From assembly GCF_000143415.4 (NCBI RefSeq), contig NW_003314268.1, positions 3,175,502 through 3,239,501 of the forward strand: a stretch of DNA of 64,000 nt. The letters run 5' to 3'. A program made the translations under genes and the position numbers. How positions within the stretch are numbered: the first letter of the stretch is position 1; every line of letters begins with the position of its first letter. The stretch comes from Selaginella moellendorffii. Lineage: Eukaryota > Streptophyta > Lycopodiopsida > Selaginellales > Selaginellaceae. The notes beneath the pieces were generated by a model that was not told the origin of the DNA, did no database searches, and worked only from the letters and a program-made list of their open reading frames with translations. This document shows positions 22,850 to 33,466 of the stretch, piece by piece.

Positions 22850-23364
22850 TGTCAAGACCCCTGACAAGATCAAGATTGGAAAATGCAAAAAGACAAAGAG
22901 AAAAGCTAGTAACTGTCAAGACCCCTGACAAGATCAAGATTGGAAAATGCAAAAAGACAAAGAGAAAAGCTAGTAACTGTCAAGACCCCTGACAAGATCA
23001 AGATTGGAAAATGCAAAAAGACAAAGAGAAAAGCTAGTGGAAACAAAGAAAAGGCCTTAAACTGGCGTTGATTCAGATTGTGGAGAAATGGAACAAGGCT
23101 AACCTATATATACTATAGGTTGATGAAGCTCCACCACTCTTGGATCGAGGACGGCCTAAATATAGCTGAGGTCGAGGAGGCGCCACATCATCATCAGGAA
23201 TGTGGCTCGAGACTCAGGAATCGGGAAGTGTCTCGAGAGTCAGGAATAGGAAAGTGTCTCGAGAGTCAGGAATAGGGAAGTGTCTCGAGAGTCAGGAATG
23301 TGGTCTGCAGGTCAGGAATCCGGCGAGAGTCAGGAATGTGGCAAGAATTGGGGGATTCCTGACA
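22850..23364 (-). repeat. Gypsy-2 5' LTR (515 bp) with three 64 bp units
   Basis: Starts of the 64 bp unit are at 22850, 22914 and 22978; the sister LTR has two units. The rest is almost identical to 17651-18037, so insertion is recent. Confidence 0.92.
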
Positions 23365-23369
23365 GTAGG

Positions 23370-23897
23370 GATAGTGGGTAGGTCAGGTATGGCCGACCAA
23401 CCTGAGGCATAGTTTAGCTCTCGCTTGTGTGCCTGTCTTTGTTCTACGTCCGGCTTGGGTCTAAGCCTAAGTTCCATTCCATGCTAGCTGGTGAAGTACC
23501 CATGTCCTCGTGTTAGGCCACCGATATGCTGAAATAGCGCCAAACTCCGTTTGGCTCCATTTTGTGTGTTGGTCCTGGCATTAGGATGCTGGTTGCTCCA
23601 GGACTGCTCCAAGTCGCTTTGGGCTCCTCTCCTTTTGCTCCTTGGGCTGTATGTTCGGGAGTTGCTTCATGATTCGGTTCCGTCACTCCTTGGCTCCAAG
23701 CTTGGGAGTTTGGCACTGTTCCTTCGTTCAGTGGCCTAAGGCCCTGAACCTCGGGTTTCACACCACGTTCCTTTGGACACGTGGCATGTGATACATGGCA
23801 TCTGTCACGTGGCATAAAGAGGGTTTAGGTTCCGCTTCGTGGTGTTATCCTATGGTAAATCACCATAGGATAAAGGGTAAAAACCATGTGCGCTACA
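23370..23897 (+). repeat. LARD LTR, 3' part of the 5' LTR
   Basis: Homologous to 30750-31273 and, reversed, to 37163-37700 and 63700-64000. It contains the 12 bp hairpin TTATCCTATGGT/ACCATAGGATAA (23845-23873), two CACGTG boxes and a third mutated one, and ends GCGCTACA, followed by the primer site TTTGGTATCAGAG. Confidence 0.85.
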
Positions 23898-23910
23898 TTT
23901 GGTATCAGAG
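23898..23910 (+). promoter_or_regulatory. LARD primer-binding site (initiator tRNA-Met type)
   Basis: TTTGGTATCAGAG: TGGTATCAGAG is complementary to the 3' end of plant initiator tRNA-Met, directly downstream of the LTR end CTACA. Confidence 0.85.
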
Positions 23911-25000
23911 GATGAGTCTCGGCGAGTACTATCCAATGAGATTGGGCAACTAGTCTCGTTGCATACGCAGAGATGAAAACGATGATCCGAGTGGGTACAT
24001 GTTTGGGTGTAAAAGACTTCGCAATTGTTCCTTGGTTATGGATTTGGTTACCTTTTTGTACCTTATTATATGAGCTTGCTCTTGGGCTCAAAAGATGGAT
24101 TTGAGTTGTTCCAGTAGCATGAGTTTACGCTTGGGCTCGTGAGTGAGGCACATTAGCAACTCAAGGTTGCACTTTGAGTTGGCAGAATTAATGATAGCCT
24201 ATTGGTGGTTCCATAAGTTGTTCCTTGTACCATGGGTGAAAGTAAACTTTCCCTGGGTTTGCTATGAGTGGTAAATAGGCTGGTCCGTAGCTGTTTAGCA
24301 CGGCACTAGTGGATCCTTCCTAGGCATGTTACAAGTGGATCAATCAAGACTATAGGGATTAGTCTATTGGTTCAAGTAGTCATGGTTGTGCTCTCTCATA
24401 AACTTTTCTTCAATTGGACTGAAGGCAATGCAAAAGCAAGCTTGAGGTTTGGTCAAAGATGAGACCGAAAAGAGAGTTATTAGGGACGAAGGATCAAACA
24501 CGTAAATCATTTTCTTTTCTTGAAGAGATGATTTGCAATGAGGTGTGACTCATTGCTCGTATTCACATTATGCAATCAAGAGTCCCTACCTTGATGCATA
24601 TTGGTTATGATGGTCTTACAAGTGGTGAGTTATGGGATGGATAGCGGTGAAGCGCTAAACCATTTTGTCTAAGCTTGCTATTGAAGACTTGGGTTGCAAT
24701 GCTCAATTCTTTTCTGAGGAACTTTGTTATTACTCCTTGAGTAGCTTGGTGTTGGATTAGTGTTGAGTTTGGTCGGAAAGAGAGTGACATAAGCTCGTCC
24801 ATGTTGTGAACAAAAGTTAGTGGTGTTAAGTGTTGTAACTCTCTATTGGTGGAATGTGGCATTTATGTTGCATTTTATCAAATCGAGTTGGCATTTGATA
24901 TTCACATAAACATTTGAAGTAATGACATGGCCATTGTTCATAGTGTTGCTCAATGGAAGATCAAGTCATTGTGATACTTATATCATATCCATGTGATAAT

Positions 25001-25288
25001 ATGCTTTATTTCGTTAAAGTGGAACTTTTCATTATCCCACTTATGGTGTGTGGCCACATGCCATTTTTATAACAATAATAAAAAATTGAAGTTTTAGCTT
25101 TATAATTTATAAATTAAAAACTTTTCATATGATTTTGTGTTATAATATTGTGAAATATAAAAAAATAAATTAAAAAACTGATAGAAATATTAATAAATAT
25201 TAATTAAGTACTAGGAAATGGCATGTGGACACATGCTAATTAATGTCCCACTTTACTGAATAAGTCCCACTTTAACGAAATAAAGCAT
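25001..25288 (+). mobile_element. MITE-A, copy 1 (288 bp)
   Basis: Terminal inverted repeats ATGCTTTATTTCGTTAAAGT and its complement at the other end (ACTTTAACGAAATAAAGCAT), AT-rich core, no ORF, flanked by TAAT on both sides (24997-25000, 25289-25292). The copy at 60964-61251 has the same length and flanks GATG/GATG, so the target duplication is 4 bp. The superfamily is undetermined. Confidence 0.88.
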
Positions 25289-25353
25289 TAATGAGTAATG
25301 TGTTTACGAAGTTGCTTAGTTAAATGATGATCAACCCCAAAGTGGTTGATGGT

Positions 25354-27200
25354 GTAGCATTGTAGTAGCTTTGACTGGATTCTTGATGGTGGTCCATTAT
25401 GCTAAGTTTAAGTTGGTACCTTGTTTCCTTGAGTTTGCCCATAAAGTGTTGGAAAAGGGTCGTAGCATTCATTTGCTATAGCTTATCGGTTGATCCGTTA
25501 ACACTTGGAGTAGACTGTTGGATGGAGAAGATGTGTAGTTAGGGCATTGACATCAGTAGCATTGTTATTTCAAGTGATGAGGAATTTTCCTTGGACCTTG
25601 ATTTTCCATGTCATTTTTCTTGTTAGTGTTTTGGCTTCACATTGGATCTTGAAGGTGATTAAAAAAGAGTGTTAGTGCAATATGGATATCTGAAGATGTG
25701 GTCTTCGTGATCAAGCCTTGGATGTTCATTTTGTACTTTGCGGATGTCGGTGTTGGATATCAATTAGATGGGCAAAGATGTTCGATGCTTAAGCATATTG
25801 ATGGATCATGAGAATTTGTGTTGAGGTGAATCTATATGAAGTAGTAGGTAGGAGGAAGTTGGTTGAGTTTTGAAAGTTTACATTCCTGGACTGAGAATCA
25901 TTCTTTCTCTAGGATGGAAAATTTTCCACAAATTTTCTTAGACTTTTCCAATGGCTGATCTATTGATCATTTTGTCCGAAAACCAATCCGTTTTCGTAAG
26001 CCAATACAAACTAGTGAAGGGGTTAGAATTGACTTTGGTTGGCTTAGATCTTAGTAAATAGTTTGTATGATGCAGCCCAAAAGGGATGCTAACTTTTTGG
26101 GGCTAAGGCAATTAAGTTAGATAGAGTCTAGAGTTGGTATAGAAAAGTGGGCGTTATGCTTTTCTAAGAAGGGTGACCCTTGTGCCTTTCTTTTGTAGCA
26201 TTATGCTTGGTGGCAGGTTGCACCTTGCATTTTGTTAAGACTCTATAAGATGGGGAAACTAGTCTACTTGCACGAAGTAGCATTGTAGTAGCTTTGACTG
26301 GATTCTCAATGGTGGTCCATTATGCTAAGCTTATGTTGGTACCTTGTTTCCTTGAGGGTTTGCCCATAAGGTGTTGGGAATGGGTTGTAGCATTCATTTG
26401 CTATAGCTCATCTGTTGATCCGTTAGCACTTGGAGTAAATTATTGGATGGAGAAGGTGTGAGGTTGATGCATTGACATCGCTAGCACTTGTGTTAGTGGA
26501 AGTGGCATTGTTGATTCGAGTGATGAGGAATTTTCCTTAGAGCTTGATTTTCCATGTCATTTTTCTTATTAGTGTTTTGGCTTCATATTGGATCTTGAAG
26601 GTGGTTGAAGAAGAGTGTTAGTGCAATATGGATGTCCGAAGATGTGGTCTTTGTGATCAAACCTTGGATGTTCATTTTGCATTTTTGCGGATATCGGTGT
26701 TGGATGTCGGAAAAATGGGCAAAGATGTTCAATGCTTAGCATACTATGGGTCTTGAGAATTTGGGTTGAGGTGAACCTATGTGAAGTTGTTGGTAGGAGG
26801 AAGTTGGTTGAGTCTTGAAAGTTTACATTTCTTGACTGAGAGTCATTCTTTCTCTAGGATGGAAAATGTTTCCACAAATTTTCTTAGACTTCTCCAATGG
26901 CTGATCTGTTGATCACTTTGCCCGAAAACCATTCCGTTTTCGTAAGCCAATACAAACTAGTGAAGAGGTTGGAGTTGACTTCGGTTGGCTTAGATCTTAG
27001 TAGGTAGTTTGTATGATGCGGCCCGAAAGGGATGCTGACTTTTGGGGCTAAGGCAATTAAGTTGGATGGAGTCTAGAGTTGGTATAGAAAAGTGGCCGTT
27101 GCGCTTTTCTAGAAAGGTGATCCTTGTGCCTTTCTTCTGTAACGTTTTGTTTGGTGGCAGGTTGCATCTTGCATTTCGCTAAGACTCTATGAGAGTAGTG
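25354..27200 (+). repeat. tandem duplication of ~920 bp in the LARD interior
   Basis: Two units, about 25354-26277 and 26278-27200, both starting TAGCATTGTAGTAGCTTTGA and passing through TTGTATGATGC and GACTCTATRAGA. Divergence is moderate, so the duplication is older than the Cassandra insertion. Confidence 0.8.
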
Positions 27201-30041
27201 AGCTCTCACTGATCTTGACTTGGTCTTGGTGGCCCTGCGCCTTGGCTAAGGATGGTGATGTCCAACTTAGTTGTTTGAGGTTGAGATACTAGTACCCATA
27301 CTATAGCTTTGTCAATGAGGAGGTTGTGTACTGACATGAGTCCATCTCATGGTCTTCACTTTAGTTTCGACTGAGTGTTAATCATGCATAGCTAGCCTCT
27401 TCAAGGCATACTCAGAGCTATTGACTAGATGTGATGGTGAGCTTATCGTGGTTGAGTTGGATTCGAGTGGTCATCTAGTTCGTGCTTGTCCATGAACCTT
27501 TATCTTGTATTTGAGATATTACGTTCATATTAGATGAGTATATAACTTGATGACAAGAGTTGGTGTTTGGGTCTTGTGAAGGCAAGTTGAGGAGTGATTG
27601 TTAGATGCTTTGCGACTAGTGATTACTTATAGACTTCATCAAGGACTGTTAACACTTGCTTTGCTCGATGATGATTTAGCAGTGATGGGTTTGCTTTACC
27701 GGATGGTGTTGCGGAGGATCGTGTCGTTAGACTTACATGGGTTTTCTATGTTGGCATGTCGATTCTACCTCTGTTGATATCATTTGGTTGCATTTAGTCT
27801 AGGTGTTGGATTTCATTGAGTCTTGGATGTGGTGATTCACTCCTTGAGGAAGTGTTATCTGTAACTGAGTTTTGCTGAAGGATTGGTCTCGGATGCTGAG
27901 TAAAGTATCTTCGACTTTGGTTAGCTTAGTTGCTAGAGAGTTTTGAGTGGTGATTCACTCGTGCTTTCTTTTAGCTTTGTTATGGTGTTGATGACATTGA
28001 AGTGATGCTTTGCCATTAACAATATTGATGTTGAGATTCAAGTGAAATGAGATATCTCTCTCTCGATTGATATTGAGTTTTATTAGTCTCGATAGAGATA
28101 GTGTTGATGATTTGGTTGTAGCTTTATGTTGTTGGCATTCATACATTTGCTAGTTAGCAACTGTGTTGACGTTCAAACGAACTAAATGGCAAGTTTGAGT
28201 TAGTTGTGTTCTAGACAAGATTATTTAGTACGGGTTAAGCGTTGGCTTTTCCTTGAAAAGTGATTCAGTCGTGGACTATGTTAACTCTACAAGTGGAAGA
28301 GTTAGTGATCGATATTGAAATGTTTGAATCCTTATTGGATTTGAGTTAGAATATATTGATCATTGATAATTCCTCTTGTGCTTGTTATGAGGTGAGTTAC
28401 GTCTTGTTGTCGATGGATTCATGGAGGATCGTAGTGATCACTTGTTGAGCATAGCTTCGTTATGCTTGGCTTTTGGATTGATGCAGATATGCTCTTCCTT
28501 AGCTTTAGCATTATGAAATTTAGCTTCTAGATGTGTTGAGGAGGATGTTGTGGGTTATACCATGATTTCTTCTTTAGCTTCTATGAGACTCGTGATCATT
28601 ATTAGGCAAGACTTAGCTATAGGCTTCTTCGAGCTTTTGGTTCTTTGAGTTTCATGCTCATTGTTTCATTTGTTCGGAGTTGTTGGGGAAAGCATTTTGG
28701 ATCCTAGCTTTAATGTTGAAGTTAGTATTTGCATCTAGCATTCATTGGTAATGATTGACTATCATCTAGGATGATTGATTATCATTGTCAAAGGTTTTGC
28801 TTGATTATCGTTGATCTAGAATGATTTGTTATTCTTCGGGATGGTGGATTCCTTCTTAGACGATGATTCTGCATATCTCTTTTTGATAGGATGATTGATG
28901 ATCTTTCATGATGGTTAATTGTTCTCCTTGATGGCTTATGGCTTTTCGCAATACCACATGTTCTTTGTGGTTTGCTCTGGTTTGGTCTCTTGGGTTTGAG
29001 ACATCAGTAGGATATTGCTAACACTTGCTTAGGCAACTTGAGTTCCTTGGTGTTGTTGGCTGGGATCTATTCAGATTGGCTAGTGTGATAGTTGGCATGA
29101 ATGGGTGTTTGTTGGTCTTACCGCATTCATTCTGTTTTGTTGATTATTGCTCGAGTTAGTTCTGATCAGTTGGGATGTTATTTCCTTTGGATGATACATT
29201 CGCGAGCATTGTGCTTGTTAGTCAATGATACTTTGTGTTCTTTGAGTTCTCTCTAGTAAGTTGTTGGCTTACTGTCCACTATCTTCGGTAGTTAAGTTTC
29301 ATCATTGAGTTTCCTTGATGATATACTAGCTATTGAATGTTGTTGGATGGTGATTCCTATGTTTACCAATTATAGTGATCTTTGTGGTTCCTATACTGTA
29401 ATACTAGTTTATCAGATGATGACTTATTTGGAATACTTTTGTGTTCTAATCTAAACTATATTCACTGGTAATTAAGCTTCTCACATATCATTGTCTTTGA
29501 CTTTGATATTGTCCATCTATTGATCTTTGAGTTTGGGCCAGTATCGGCAAACTGGCTTCGGCACTTCGTGTGCATGGTGAAATCTCTAGTCATGGGGTAG
29601 CTACTGTCGACTGGTCACATAACCTGCCTCTTTGTCGATGTTCCTTATTCCGTTGAAAGGGCATGACTGTGTAAACAACTCTAACTGCCTGTTTACAGTA
29701 GTCTATCTAAACCTTACCGACGGGTTTGGTTTCTTTGCTCAGGAGGGTTGGGGCCTCTGGCTTCTCTCTCTATGTCCCTGCGGGCAGGGCATATCACACT
29801 TTTGTAGCTGGGTGACACCCAGAGCAGCAAGGGTGGCTAACTCCGTTGGTCATTTCCTTGTCGGCGACGGCCGGAAGGTGTCTGAGCTGGTAGCGCATCT
29901 GCATTAGACAAAGAGGTTGCTCCCTAACTCATTTAAGTTGGTGCATTTCTCACATAATGTGAGTACCGTGAACTTTTCTGGAGTTGTTTCCTTGGCGGTA
30001 TTCTAGACTCGAGTATGCATCGACGAGGACGTCGATCTTCC

Positions 30042-30055
30042 CTAGGGGGGGAGAG
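30042..30055 (+). promoter_or_regulatory. LARD polypurine tract
   Basis: Purine run TAGGGGGGGAGAG immediately before the LTR start TGTCGCGAATG; the inverted copy has the complement at 38298-38312. Confidence 0.75.
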
Positions 30056-30649
30056 TGTCGCGAATGTGACTTCGGGTATCGAAAGTTACCTGTCGGCTAG
30101 TCCTTACGGACACTCTTACCTTACTGCCACGATGGCAGGAGGTCAGTATTGCTGGACCCTTTATTAGTCCCTCTTGTTCAAGTGTTAGTAAACTGGGCTT
30201 AGCACTTGTACTTAGCCAGATGGACATAAGGTAGGAACTCCTATGTGTTTCTAGCTGAGCATACTCGGCCTGGCTTTTAGTTCTCTTTTGCTCTGTCTTG
30301 CACTGGCTTGACAAGAACCCTCGCGTATTGAGATTGGTCCCTCAATATCGCTGGATGATAGCTTACCGTGTCTACCAAACACCCTCGCTATCATGCCCTT
30401 TGTGTTAGTCTCATTTCGGTCCCAAATGCTATTTATGGAAAGTGTCCAGATTTCCTCATTTGGCATATCTACGGAATGTAGAGATTGGCCTGAACACAAT
30501 GGTGTTTGTCCCGTGTCCAAATTCGCAATCTAAGGACATTCCATATTTAGTAAGTTTCGAGCTTGTCCCAGAGACTAACTCTTGATACTAAGGGAGGCTT
30601 GGGGTGAAAGCCCAAAGCGTGTGTTCCTCAAGGGGGGGGGGCTATGGGG

Positions 30650-30749
30650 NNNNNNNNNNNNNNNNNNNNNNNNNNNNNNNNNNNNNNNNNNNNNNNNNNN
30701 NNNNNNNNNNNNNNNNNNNNNNNNNNNNNNNNNNNNNNNNNNNNNNNNN
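30650..30749. other. assembly gap (100 N)
   Basis: Exactly 100 N, probably a gap of unknown size, in the G-rich part of the LARD LTR; by comparison with 37690-37720 little sequence need be missing. Confidence 0.95.
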
Positions 30750-31151
30750 AGTAGGGATAGTGGGTAGGTCGGGCATGGCCGACCAACCTGAGGCATAGTC
30801 TAGCTCCTGCTTGCGTGCCTGTCCTTGTTCTGCGTCCGGCTTGGGTCTAAGCCCAAGTTCCATTCCATGCTAGCTGGTGGAGTACCCATATCCTCACGTT
30901 AGGCCACCGGTATGCCGAAATAGCGCCAGACTCCGTTTGGCTTCGTTTTGCGTGTTGGTCCTGGCATTGGGATGCTGGTTGCTCTAGGACTGTTCCAAGT
31001 CGCTCCGGGCTCCTGTCCCTTCGCTCCTTGGGCTATATGCTCGGGAGTTGCTCCATGGTCCGGTTCCATCACTCCTTGGCGTCACGCTTGGGAGTTTGGC
31101 ACCGTTCCTTCATTCAGTGGCCCAAGGCCCTGAACCTCGGGTTCCTATGGA

Positions 31152-31198
31152 CACGTGGCACGGACACGTGGTATGTGACACGTGGCATCTGTCACGTG
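31152..31198 (+). promoter_or_regulatory. cluster of four CACGTG (G-box/ABRE-like) sites in the LARD LTR
   Basis: CACGTG at 31152, 31165, 31179 and 31193, three of them continuing as CACGTGGC, the core bound by plant bZIP/bHLH factors. The clustering lies ~35 bp before the hairpin. Function is inferred only. Confidence 0.6.
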
Positions 31199-31273
31199 GC
31201 ACAAAGAGGGTTTAGGTTCCGCTTCGTGGTGTTATCCTATGGTAAATCACCATAGGATAAAGGGTCAAAACCA

Positions 31274-32823
31274 CTTCATACCCTTAGTGTAAATTTCACC
31301 TCATATCTGGTTTGGTATGGACGGTGATGTAGCGGATTATGTCCGTTCCTGCCCTATATGCCAGCAATGTAAGCGCAGAACTGAGAAGCAGGCTGGAAAG
31401 TTGCAGTGCATTCCAGCACCAACATGGCCATTTCAAAGTGTGACACTTGATTTCGTCACTTGTTTGCCGAAGTCTAAGGGTTATGATACTTTGATGGTGG
31501 TTGTGGATCGGTTGTCAAAGATTGCACACTTCATTCCAACTGTGGGAACAGTAAATGCGAAACAAGCAGCAAAGCTCTTTTTCCATGAAGTAGTGCGAGT
31601 TCGTGGTCTTCCTGAAGAAATGATCTCAGATAGAGATTCGAGGTTTACGGGGAAGTTTTGGGGAACCCTATTCCAGTTGTTTGGTACCAAGTTGAAGTTT
31701 AGTACGGCTTATCATCCTCAAACTAATGGGCAGACCGAACGCGTGAATGCTTAAGTTGAGGATTATCTGCGGTACTATGTCGCGGCGGACTAACGCGACT
31801 GGGTTGAGCATTTGGATACAGCAGAAATTTGTTATAACAACACATTTCACAGTGCTATAGGCTGTTCTCCATGGGAGATGTTGCAAGGGAATGCTCGTGG
31901 GGTTCCTCAACAGATCATTGTCCCGAAACCTATGACCGAAGTGTTGGTCCCAGCCGTGGAAACTTATGCGGAGCAGCTACGCCAAGGTTGGTCTAAAGCT
32001 ACTGAGGCGATGGGCAAAGCTCAGGATAGGTATCGACGTGATAAGGATCAGCACCGTCGGGATGTATCCTATCAAGTGGGAGATCAAGTGTGGCTATCTT
32101 CCCGACACTTGAACATTAAGGGTTCTTTGTCTCGGAAGCTCTTGCCGAGATATGTTGGACCCTATCGGGTGTTAAAACGTGTTGGTGATGTATCCTATAA
32201 GTTGGATCTTCCGGATGAGTTATCTAAGCTACATGATGTGTTTCATGTCAGTTTACTGGCACCATATCATGCTGCTTTGGAACGCTCTACGGATATGATA
32301 AGAGCAGAGCAGGGTCACCTCATAAGAGTAGCACAGGTTCGATTCCCATTGATTAGTAACTACTTAAAAGTATAATATACCCTTGAGCAAGGTATATTCC
32401 TACCCTTAAATTTGAAATTGTACGTATTGGGCATCCATACGTACGTCTTTCCTCTTGTGTGGTGTATCCACGGACGAAGGTATCCACCGTGGGACTACAG
32501 TACGGGTGGATGACTAGTTGCCTCACATGGAATAGCTGGTTTACACAATGGAAGGATTGGTAGATTAAGTGCGGAAATGGAGGTGCTAGTTCCCCTTGGC
32601 TCAGTAGGGGTTGTTAGTCAATAGTCAATGAGGACATTGACATCTCTGAAGGGGGGGTGAGTGTAGCGCATGTGATCATGGGATGAGATTTGGATATACT
32701 GTCACCGTGGATCCTTGGAACCTTGGGGGATAAATGGGGATAAAATAGCCACTAAGGGCTCTCTCATCAAGCAATTGCCCCTTTTCCAGTTGGCTTAAGG
32801 GGAGAGAGATAAGGTGCGCTACA
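31274..32823 (+). mobile_element. Gypsy-3: 5'-truncated Ty3/Gypsy, integrase to 3' LTR
   Basis: Begins within integrase: the zinc-finger end SCPICQQCKRRTEK, then the core LDFVTCLPKS, MVVVDRLSKIAHF, MISDRDSRFTGKFW and YHPQTNGQTERVNA, then GDQVWLSSRHL, LLPRYVGPYRVLKRVG and FHVSLLAPYH. It is a different family from Gypsy-1 and Gypsy-2. Stops at 31752-31754 and 31791-31793 break the frame and both fit CAA to TAA. A ~290 bp 3' untranslated part, a purine run (GAAGGGGGGGTGAG) and an LTR (32662-32823) follow. The 3' part from about 32336 is collinear with the interior of the small TRIMs at 56494-57167 and 57612-58610, so this looks like their protein-coding parent. The 5' end was lost in a junction with the LARD LTR. 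Confidence 0.78.
32662..32823 (+). repeat. Gypsy-3 / TRIM-B LTR (162 bp)
   Basis: TGTAGCGCATGTGATC...GTGCGCTACA. The same 162 bp LTR occurs on minus at 56494-56655, 57006-57167, 57612-57772 and 58449-58610. Confidence 0.88.
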
Positions 32824-32876
32824 GCTCTCATTGATCTTGATTTGGTTTTGGTGGCCCTGCGCCTTGGCTAAGAATG

Positions 32877-33466
32877 TGTAAACAACCAAAGGGAACGACT
32901 TGAGAGACGGTCCATGGGGTTCAAATATAGAGGGAAAGGGCCCATGAATAAGAGTGCACCCCCTTTTCCAATTGGTTAAGGGTCTTGGGATATTTGGGTT
33001 AAGCGTCCTTGGGTTTGAATAGTACTGGGTTGGGTGACCTCCCGGGAAGTCCAAACTTAGGAGTTTACATTTGGTATCAGAGCGGTCTCGGGTCCGACTC
33101 TGTTGGTTGGCTAGGGAATCACACCACATGTTGATTGACATCTGGCTGGTCCAGTTTGCTCCCGCTGGGCTCGACCCGAGGGGTAGGGTGTCAAGAGAGC
33201 GGGGCTCTCGGGAGAGCTGCGGCTCTCAGCTTCCGTTCACGAGGGCGTGAACTTGCAGGGAAGCGTGGTGGATTGTAAACAACCAAAGGGAACGACTTGA
33301 GAGACGGTCCATGGGGTTCAAATATAGAGGGAAAGGGCCCATGAATAAGAGTGCACCCCCTTTTCCAATTGGTTAAGGGTCTTGGGATATTTGGGTTAAG
33401 CGTCCTTGGGTTTGAATAGTACTGGGCTGGGTGACCTCCCGGGAAGTCCAAACTTAGGAGTTTACA
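32877..33466 (+). mobile_element. Cassandra-type TRIM with 5S-rRNA-like LTR, young copy
   Basis: 590 bp element: LTRs 32877-33069 and 33274-33466 (193 bp each, I see one difference), primer site TTTGGTATCAGAGC (33070-33083), ~200 bp interior without ORF, flanked by GAATG on both sides (32872-32876 and 33467-33471). The empty site is seen at 27238-27250. Each LTR holds a stretch very like the 3' half of 5S rRNA, including GTTAAGCGTCCTTGGG, AGTACTGGG and GGGTGACCTCCCGGGAAGTC (32998-33053 and 33395-33450), i.e. the internal pol III promoter (box A to box C). This is the hallmark of Cassandra retrotransposons. It moves with proteins from another element. Confidence 0.92.
32998..33053 (+). promoter_or_regulatory. 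5S-rRNA-like pol III promoter region in Cassandra 5' LTR
   Basis: Compared with plant 5S rRNA, the box A region GTTAAGCGT and the box C region TGGGTGACCTCC.GGGAAGTC are nearly unchanged. The 5' half of 5S is not obviously preserved in this family. Confidence 0.85.

Larger units (their letters stand above)
17587..23364 (-). mobile_element. Gypsy-2: chromodomain Ty3/Gypsy retrotransposon (chromovirus)
   Basis: Complete element of 5778 bp on the minus strand with LTRs 22850-23364 (5') and 17587-18037 (3'), each TGTCAGGAAT...TTGACA, and the 5 bp duplication GTAGG on both sides. It carries gag, then a single pol with protease, RT, RNase H and integrase, then a chromodomain. RT and integrase wording (PLPLISDLLERLGGARFFTK, AFRTRYGHFEYTVMPFGLTN, NSVHSSLRVSPFF) looks like the Tf1/sushi/Tcn1 branch rather than the usual angiosperm Tekay or CRM branches; this is judged from memory. 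Two stops (22379-22381 in gag and 18328-18330 before the chromodomain) disable it, both explained by a single C-to-T change. It inserted into a LARD LTR. Confidence 0.9.
23911..30041 (+). other. LARD non-coding interior
   Basis: About 6.1 kb with no supported protein domain on either strand. It contains a MITE (25001-25288) and a ~920 bp tandem duplication (25354-26277 and 26278-27200). The part 27200-29433 recurs at 32824-35660 (minus the Cassandra insertion) and the part about 29490-30055 recurs inverted at 38298-38866. Sequence is rich in GTTG/GATTG runs but not simple repeats. Confidence 0.7.
30056..31273 (+). repeat. LARD LTR, near full length, with assembly gap
   Basis: Starts TGTCGCGAATGTGAC after the purine tract. 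It matches the inverted LTR 37163-38297 along its length, is interrupted by 100 N at 30650-30749 next to a G-run, and is cut off at about 31273 just short of the expected CTACA end, where Gypsy-3 sequence begins. It holds four CACGTG boxes at 31152-31198 and the 12 bp hairpin at 31232-31260. Confidence 0.82.

Noticed and set aside
30575-30863. ORFs running through the N block
   Set aside because: Unknown bases only; flanking LTR sequence is non-coding.
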